Source of the DNA: Candidatus Tepidiaquacellales bacterium UBA2330
Lineage (GTDB): Bacteria > Bacteroidota > Ignavibacteria > Tepidaquicellales > Tepidaquicellaceae
Length of the DNA stretch: 64,000 nucleotides
Direction: 5' to 3'
NCBI GenBank assembly: GCA_002344965.1
Contig: DDUU01000029.1
Span: 62,001 to 126,000 of the forward strand
How positions within the stretch are numbered: the first letter of the stretch is position 1; every line of letters starts with the position of its first letter. The notes under the pieces are model-generated. The model had not been told where the DNA came from, made no database searches, and was given only the letters and a program-made list of their open reading frames with translations. Position numbers and translations under genes: made by a program. Of this stretch, positions 58,559 to 64,000 are shown piece after piece.

Positions 58559-59866
58559 TTATTTTAACAGGATCATTCTTCTGACTGCAGAATAATCATC
58601 CGCAGCTAATCTGTAAAAGTAAACTCCGCTGGCAAAATCAATTCCGTCAAATTTAACTTCATAACTTCCTCTTTGCCGGTATTCATTAATTAATTCTTTA
58701 ATCTTTCTTCCCGCTGCGTCAAATACTTTTAGATTTACGTAGCTTCCGTGCGGCAGTGAAAATGAGATTATTGTGGCAGGGTTAAATGGATTAGGATAAT
58801 TCTGATATAATTCAAAGTCAGCCGGAAAATATTGTTCAGCTGTATTTAAATTCGTCAGTCCTCCCGTATATGTCTTCAGCATTAAGCCGTTGTTACCGGC
58901 AATGAATCCTACATTTTCATTTACAAAAAAGATAGAATGCAGACCTCCTGTTACACCGCTGTTTTGAGAGCTCCAGCTGTTACCACCGTCGTTTGTCCTT
59001 ATAATAGTTCCGCCGCCAATTATCCAGCCGGTATCGGGATTTATAAAACAGTAATCGGATTTTCCGCTTGTAATATTACTGTCTGTCTGATACCAAGTAT
59101 ACCCGCCGTCTGTAGTTTTTTTAAGATTGCGGTAGTTATTTCCCATTAAATATCCCGTATTCTGATTTATAAATCGGATCTTACTTCCCCAATAACTAAG
59201 ATAATTATATCCGGTATCTTGTCTGATATAATCCCAGTCAGCTCCCCCGCTTGTGGTCTTTATTAAATGATAAACTCTTAATCCGAAATCGGTCGCTTTA
59301 TATCCTAAAGCCCATCCGGTGTGCGTATTTATAAAATGCGCAGATTTATAAGCGTATCCTCCGAATCCCTGATTGACGGATGTCCAGTTTAAACCTGAAT
59401 CAGTCGACTTACTGACTGCTCCAATCGTCTGCCAGCAGTCGGTTCCTTCAAAAGATGCAAAAAAAACATTTTCAGAATATGAAAAGTCCATCAGCATAGT
59501 TGAATAACCCTGCTCAGCAATTATCCACGTATTGCCACCGTCAGATGTAGTAAGTCTTATAATGAAATCAAAACACCAAGGGTTGTATTCATAATAGGTT
59601 CCGATCGCTGTCCCGTTTAAAGAATCTGTAAAAGCAATCCAATGCAGAAGTTTGGTTGTATTGCTGATCTGCAGATCCCAGTCCGCGCCGCCATTCACTG
59701 TCCGGATTATAGTACCGCTGTCCCCGGCAGCCCATCCTGTATTTTCATTTAAAAAAAAGACATTACTGAGTCTGTTTTGCGTTCCGGTCTTCTGATGAAA
59801 CCATCCGCTTTGTGAATATAAATCGGAAACATTTAAAATTATTAGAATAAGAATTATTTTGACCAT
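58559..59866 (-). CDS. T9SS-exported YCF48-like propeller protein
   Basis: The 435-residue protein has an N-terminal signal (VKIILILIILNVSDLYSQ). At least five blades have alternating G-W-A/G-T strands (NENTGWAAGDSGTIIRTVNGGADW, INTHTGWALGYKATDF, NQNTGYLMGNNYRNLKKTTDGGYTW, NPDTGWIIGGGTIIRTNDGGNSW, NENVGFIAGNNGLML). It ends in a T9SS sorting domain (LYQNYPNPFNPATIISFSLP ... GVYFYRL). The pattern corresponds to the photosystem-II assembly factor YCF48 fold, common in bacteria as a secreted binding propeller. It converges on the previous gene with 16 bases between stops. It lies opposite the next propeller gene at 60020, with 153 bp between starts. Confidence 0.85.
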   Translation of the reverse strand: MVKIILILIILNVSDLYSQSGWFHQKTGTQNRLSNVFFLNENTGWAAGDSGTIIRTVNGGADWDLQISNTTKLLHWIAFTDSLNGTAIGTYYEYNPWCFDFIIRLTTSDGGNTWIIAEQGYSTMLMDFSYSENVFFASFEGTDCWQTIGAVSKSTDSGLNWTSVNQGFGGYAYKSAHFINTHTGWALGYKATDFGLRVYHLIKTTSGGADWDYIRQDTGYNYLSYWGSKIRFINQNTGYLMGNNYRNLKKTTDGGYTWYQTDSNITSGKSDYCFINPDTGWIIGGGTIIRTNDGGNSWSSQNSGVTGGLHSIFFVNENVGFIAGNNGLMLKTYTGGLTNLNTAEQYFPADFELYQNYPNPFNPATIISFSLPHGSYVNLKVFDAAGRKIKELINEYRQRGSYEVKFDGIDFASGVYFYRLAADDYSAVRRMILLK

Positions 59867-60019
59867 AATATTGTCTGATAAAAAGAACTCTTAATGTTAA
59901 AATAAAAAAAATATTTTACTATTAATAGGTCTATTCTGATTTAATTAGAATACTACATATTCAGTAAAAGTGAATTTGTGTAATTAATAAAATTGATTTA
60001 AATTGAATTAAATAATCAG

Positions 60020-61243
60020 ATGAAAACTTTTTTAACAATTCTGTCAGCTTTAATTTCAGTTTCCGTACATGCCGGCTGGGTAAAGCAGACATCGCCTGTA
60101 ACAACTGATCTGTATTCGGTAACTTCACATCACGGCAATGATAATTTCACCTGGATATGCGGGGAAGGAGGAGTCATACTTTTTACATCAAACGGCGGAA
60201 TAAACTGGACTGTTCAGAACAGCGGCACTACTGCTGATCTGCACGCTATTGTATTTATGGAAATAGCAGGCGGTCCTGTATTTGCCTGCGGCGAGAACGG
60301 AACCATGCTCTATACAATGAACAACGGTTCGGACTGGATCAGCATAAACATGAACACGAATAAGACTCTCAGAGATATTTCCGATTTTAATTTTATTGCA
60401 GTGGGTGACAGCGGTATAATATTCCGGAGTACGAACAGCGGACTAAACTGGCAGAGTATTCAGAGTCCTGTCACGGCTGACTTATATGCTGTGTCCGGTA
60501 CGTTTGGATATTATGCAGTCGGAAAATCAGGGACTATTATCAAAGGGATTAACCTCGGACAGGACTGGTCAGAACTCACTTCAGGAATTACAAACGATTT
60601 ATACGGCGTTCCCCTTTTCGGGAGAGTTGATATTGCAGTCGGAGATAACGGCTTGATATTAGGCAGTTCAAATTTCGGAGCATCATGGTATTCTCAAAAC
60701 AGTTTTACAAACAGCACGTTAAAGTCGATCGAATATTCTGCGAATAACACAAGCCGCATAATCAGCGCCGGAGATAACGGCGTCATACTCAAGTCAACTG
60801 ATTACGGAACAACCTGGGGTTCGCAGATCAGCGGCACTTCTGAAAATCTGAATTCAATATTCTTTTATCTCGGCGACAGCAGAGGATTTGCCTGCGGTGA
60901 CAACGGCACGATATTAAGGACGACTGACGGCGGCGGTGTGTTTACGGAAATTACAAATTCCTCTGCGGAAAAAATTGCGGATTACTCGCTGTCTCAGAAT
61001 TTTCCGAATCCGTTCAACCCGAAGACTATAATAAAATATCATATTCCTGTTTCAGGTTTTGTAACGCTGAAAATTTATGATGCGCTGGGTAATGAAGTTA
61101 AAGCGATCGTGAATGAAAAGCAGTCTGCCGGAAGTTATGAAACAGCTTTTGACGGTAACGGTATATCAAGCGGTATATATTTTTATTCTCTTTACTCAGA
61201 CGGAATTTTAAGGGATACAAAACGCATGCTGCTTTTGAAATAA
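60020..61243 (+). CDS. T9SS-exported YCF48-like propeller protein
   Basis: The 407-residue protein has a signal peptide (KTFLTILSALISVSVHA). YCF48 blades include CGEGGVILFTSNGGINWTVQ, CGENGTMLYTMNNGSDW, VGDSGIIFRSTNSGLNW, VGKSGTIIKGINLGQDW, AGDNGVILKSTDYGTTW and CGDNGTILRTTDGG. It closes with the T9SS sorting domain (SLSQNFPNPFNPKTIIKYHIP ... GIYFYSL). The repeats are regular and end to end, giving a compact propeller. It is the fourth propeller of the island, divergently placed from the 58559 gene. Function is probably surface binding (inference). Confidence 0.85.
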   Translation: MKTFLTILSALISVSVHAGWVKQTSPVTTDLYSVTSHHGNDNFTWICGEGGVILFTSNGGINWTVQNSGTTADLHAIVFMEIAGGPVFACGENGTMLYTMNNGSDWISINMNTNKTLRDISDFNFIAVGDSGIIFRSTNSGLNWQSIQSPVTADLYAVSGTFGYYAVGKSGTIIKGINLGQDWSELTSGITNDLYGVPLFGRVDIAVGDNGLILGSSNFGASWYSQNSFTNSTLKSIEYSANNTSRIISAGDNGVILKSTDYGTTWGSQISGTSENLNSIFFYLGDSRGFACGDNGTILRTTDGGGVFTEITNSSAEKIADYSLSQNFPNPFNPKTIIKYHIPVSGFVTLKIYDALGNEVKAIVNEKQSAGSYETAFDGNGISSGIYFYSLYSDGILRDTKRMLLLK

Positions 61244-61341
61244 GTGTCTTTAGAGTTTACCAGGATAAAATTCTTAATGTGTGTTTTATTTATCGGCGGT
61301 TATTAATATTTTAACAACAAATATTTCTCCGCACATACATT

Positions 61342-62730
61342 ATGAATTTTAAAAAACTGATTTGGCTTACATCGATTCTCATCACGGCTTTTTTAATTTT
61401 TGTATTCGTATGGTTTTTCAGATACAGATATTATTTGCTTGTATCGGTTGAGAAAATTCCCGAAATGGAGCTGACTTCGATTGACGGTTACACCGATAAG
61501 ATGTTTTATTTCAATGATGAAAAAGTAAAGTTTTATTTAAGAAGCGAAGACGATTCATCAAGAGCCGTTATTACAAAAATCGTATCTCCTTATACTTACT
61601 ATCCGGTTGATACATTTCATTTCGAAAGGACGGAGCAGGTCATATCTCCGGATCAGCCTGAGAAGGGATGTAACTGGAATCTTACTCACGAGATAATGCT
61701 TGACCGCAGCTACACTCCGGGTTATTATAATGTTTTACTTTCAAATACCAAAGATACCTTTCATTTAACGATAACAGTTGGTGACATTGACAACAAAAAT
61801 GAATTTATAGTATTAGCACCGCTTGCCACGTTCATGGCTTACAATCCCTGGGGCGGAAAATCCCTATATCATAATTACACAGACTCTTCAAACGTTTATT
61901 ACGTTTCTTCCCAAAGACCAAATACAGGAGTTCAGTATTTCAGAGATAGGTATAACCATATCGATGTAAATGTCTGCGCGAATGTTTACAACTGGTTTAA
62001 GGCAGAGCATAACGCCAACGTACTTCCGGATTACTTTCTCGAACAAAACCCTGAGAAATTTTTGAACTGTAAATTCATAGTTATGTCATATCACTGCGAG
62101 TATTTTTCAGATGTTATGTATGACAATATTGAGGAAATGGTATTTGAAAAAAACATTCCTATGATATCGCTCGGCGCGAATCAGATTTACTGGAAAGTAA
62201 AATGGAATGATGATTATACAATAATGGAATGCAGGAAAGATCTTACTTTATTTGATTCGGGATTTTTTGATATGGGCGGAATGTGGAGACATAATCTCAG
62301 ATCCGAATCTGATTTGCTCGGAGTCAGATATACGGGAAAAGGTCTTCACACTTTTGCACCGTATAAAATTGTTAATTCATCTCACTGGCTTTATTCGGGA
62401 CTGAATGTAAATGATGGAGATTTATTTGGTATGAAAGGAATAAATGATTTTCCGGTCTGCGGTGATGAGACGGACAAGGTACCTTTCTGGATGTCGCACA
62501 AGACTGAAGTAATAGCAAAAGGAGTAAACACTTCAATCGCCGATACTGTAAAAGTTTTTAAAGAAGGTGACCCTGAATGGGACGGTGACGGCGGCGGCGA
62601 GATTGTCCTCAGAAAAATCGGAGACAATGCAGTGTTATCAACAGGTTCTATTTACAGCGGCTCGGGACTGGGAAATGATAAGGTGTTCACGGGAATTATA
62701 AATAATTTTCTGAAGGAATATCTGAAATAA
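61342..62730 (+). CDS. Membrane-anchored protein resembling N,N-dimethylformamidase beta C-terminal domain
   Basis: The 462-residue protein has one N-terminal transmembrane helix (about 5-30, IWLTSILITAFLIFVFVWFFRY) and a large extracytoplasmic domain. The segments FIVMSYHCEYFSDVMYDNIEEMV and NIPMISLGANQIYWKVKW, ending with a GDNAVLSTGSIYSGSGLG block, recall the C-terminal domain of the dimethylformamidase beta chain (DMFA2_C). In such proteins these segments read approximately SGHDEYWS...GGNTLYW. The function is unknown, and the DMFA similarity is from memory rather than search. It follows the T9SS propeller by 98 bp. It lacks a sorting domain and is therefore not a T9SS cargo. Confidence 0.6.
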   Translation: MNFKKLIWLTSILITAFLIFVFVWFFRYRYYLLVSVEKIPEMELTSIDGYTDKMFYFNDEKVKFYLRSEDDSSRAVITKIVSPYTYYPVDTFHFERTEQVISPDQPEKGCNWNLTHEIMLDRSYTPGYYNVLLSNTKDTFHLTITVGDIDNKNEFIVLAPLATFMAYNPWGGKSLYHNYTDSSNVYYVSSQRPNTGVQYFRDRYNHIDVNVCANVYNWFKAEHNANVLPDYFLEQNPEKFLNCKFIVMSYHCEYFSDVMYDNIEEMVFEKNIPMISLGANQIYWKVKWNDDYTIMECRKDLTLFDSGFFDMGGMWRHNLRSESDLLGVRYTGKGLHTFAPYKIVNSSHWLYSGLNVNDGDLFGMKGINDFPVCGDETDKVPFWMSHKTEVIAKGVNTSIADTVKVFKEGDPEWDGDGGGEIVLRKIGDNAVLSTGSIYSGSGLGNDKVFTGIINNFLKEYLK

Positions 62731-62794
62731 AAAACTCTCAATCAGATAATTTAATTAACATGTAATTTGAAATAACTTTTTAAAAAAGAATAAA

Positions 62795-63865
62795 TTACTC
62801 ATCCGAAGAAAGTCTCTCGGCTCTGTCTGCAGTCTTAAGTTTATCAATTATCTCATCAAGATCGCCTTCCATTATTTCCGAAAGGTTATACATAGTAAGA
62901 CCTATTCTGTGATCAGTGAGTCGGTTCTGCGGAAAGTTATATGTTCTGATCTTATCACTTCGGTCGCCTGACTTTACCATATTCTTCCTTTGAGAAGTCA
63001 GCTCTTTGTCACGCTTTGCAAGTTCCATTTCATAAAGTCTGGATCTCAGCACTTTCATAGCGCTTAGTTTATTTTTCAGCTGTGATCTTTCGTCCTGGCA
63101 CTGCACTACAATATTAGTCGGCAGGTGAGTTATGCGAATCGCGGTTTCTACTTTATTTACATTCTGACCGCCGGCTCCGCCGGATCTGAAAACATCTATT
63201 TTCAGATCATTGTCATTTATCACAATATCAAAATCCTCCGCTTCGGGAAATACTGCTACTGAAGCGGCTGAAGTATGTACTCTTCCTTTGCTTTCTGTAT
63301 CGGGAATTCTCTGCACCCGGTGAACGCCACTCTCGTATTTCAGATCCCCGTATATACTTTTTCCGCTTACATTTATGATAGCTTCCTTTATTCCGCCGGG
63401 ATTTGACGAATCGCTGAAATCAATTGTCTCTGCTTTCCATCCTTTCTTCTCAAAATATCTTGAATACATTCTGTAAAGATCAGCTGCAAACAGCGATGCT
63501 TCTTCGCCGCCCGTACCCGAACGTATTTCGATAATTGCGTTTTTATTATCTGCAGGATCTTCAGGGATGAGAAGTTCTTTTATTTCAGCTTCTATTTTCT
63601 GCATCCTTTCTTCAAGAATTTCCTGCTCGCCTCTTGCCAGCTCTTTCATTTCCTGATCGGAGGTTTCATAAAGCAACTGCCTGTTTTCTTCAAGTTCCTT
63701 TTTAGTTGTCAGATAACTGTCATACGCTTTTACAATGTCCTCTATCTCGGAAAATTCTTTTGAGAGTTTTATGATCTCATTCTGATCTCCTGAAATAGCC
63801 GGATCGGACAGAAGACCTGAAATTTCGTTGTAACGTGATTTTACTTTTTCTAACTTTTCAAACAT
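62795..63865 (-). CDS. prfA: Peptide chain release factor 1
   Basis: The 356-residue protein is a class I release factor. The catalytic GGQ lies in FRSGGAGGQNVNKVETAIR. The stop-codon recognition motif is PDT in RVQRIPDTESKGRVHT (PxT, which marks RF1 reading UAA/UAG, as against SPF in RF2). The N-terminal helical domain and C-terminal TMYNLSEIMEGDLDEIID are normal. It releases the finished peptide at the ribosome. prmC is not adjacent, and the convergent gene is the DMFA-like protein. The ATG at 63865 is the usual start. Confidence 0.96.
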   Translation of the reverse strand: MFEKLEKVKSRYNEISGLLSDPAISGDQNEIIKLSKEFSEIEDIVKAYDSYLTTKKELEENRQLLYETSDQEMKELARGEQEILEERMQKIEAEIKELLIPEDPADNKNAIIEIRSGTGGEEASLFAADLYRMYSRYFEKKGWKAETIDFSDSSNPGGIKEAIINVSGKSIYGDLKYESGVHRVQRIPDTESKGRVHTSAASVAVFPEAEDFDIVINDNDLKIDVFRSGGAGGQNVNKVETAIRITHLPTNIVVQCQDERSQLKNKLSAMKVLRSRLYEMELAKRDKELTSQRKNMVKSGDRSDKIRTYNFPQNRLTDHRIGLTMYNLSEIMEGDLDEIIDKLKTADRAERLSSDE

Positions 63866-63910
63866 TTATGTATATGAGATAATTTACCTGATAAGAAAGC
63901 GAATAATGAT

Positions 63911-64000
63911 TTAAAAAATTTCTTTCTCTTTCAGAAAATTCCTGTTTTCCTCTTTGCTTAGATTTGTTAATATTATTATACCAAAGATAAAACTTACAAC
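63911..64000 (-). CDS. C-terminal end of a possible membrane protein, cut by the window edge
   Basis: On the minus strand the frame is open from the window edge for 29 codons and then stops at 63911. The peptide begins VVSFIFGIIILTNLSK and ends in a charged tail (EENRNFLKEKEIF). This could be the last helix of a membrane protein. It is too short to identify, and an open frame of this length can be chance. Confidence 0.3.
   Translation of the reverse strand, partial: VVSFIFGIIILTNLSKEENRNFLKEKEIF

Overview
The window is AT-rich chromosomal DNA from a bacterium of the Bacteroidota, most likely the Ignavibacteria/Chlorobi side. Four observations point there. Many secreted proteins end in a type IX secretion (T9SS) sorting domain with the NFPNPFNP signature. 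One clear promoter has the Bacteroidota -7 box TAnnTTTG. TonB receptor, POT transporter and non-hydrolysing WecB homologues are mixed with housekeeping genes. TTG starts are frequent, and two genes (infC, nth) appear to use ATT. I see no prophage, insertion sequence, CRISPR array or rRNA operon, so this is mainly core genome with a secreted-protein accessory stretch at the right end.

Left third (1-22.9 kb): the 3' end of an LptF/LptG permease, a compact SRP RNA, a Gfo/Idh/MocA oxidoreductase and a PhoB/PhoR-like two-component pair. On the minus strand follow gatA, tatA, purQ-purS, an ECF sigma factor with a probable membrane anti-sigma partner, holA, a cyclophilin lipoprotein, and the translation cluster thrS-infC-rpmI-rplT-pheS, with a tRNA-Val upstream of thrS. 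Next come a dihaem-type cytochrome c, a GlmU-like sugar-phosphate nucleotidyltransferase, rpmE, then wecB, nth, a GT9 glycosyltransferase, a POT peptide transporter and isocitrate dehydrogenase.

Middle (22.9-47.1 kb): a five-gene operon (membrane protein, small winged-helix regulator, pterin carbinolamine dehydratase, TonB-dependent receptor, TPR-like exported protein). It is framed by a near-perfect Bacteroidota promoter overlapped by two identical 12-bp palindromes and by a strong terminator; I consider it the best candidate for an undescribed regulated system here. Then come a sulfotransferase, nhaA, two tandem paralogous secreted proteins of unknown function, cysS, a yeast-FCY1-like cytosine deaminase, a Cupin_5 protein, malQ and a GH57 glucanase. 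A run of plus-strand genes follows (S9 peptidase, carA, folD, prmA, mscL, fatty acid hydroxylase, cupin), then a lipoprotein and a 961-residue cyclase/STAND-ATPase/TPR signalling protein.

Right end (47.1-62.7 kb): a T9SS cargo island of six genes. It holds a 1579-residue multidomain protein, an M14 carboxypeptidase and four YCF48/BNR-type beta-propeller proteins, with a methyltransferase and a membrane-anchored protein resembling the C-terminal domain of dimethylformamidase. One of the YCF48 genes is preceded by four tandem 11-bp repeats that form a chain of overlapping four-codon mini-ORFs ending on its start codon. Two intergenic gaps carry copies of the same dispersed palindromic repeat. 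The window closes with prfA.

All functional calls are from reading translated sequence and motifs; no database search or alignment software was used.
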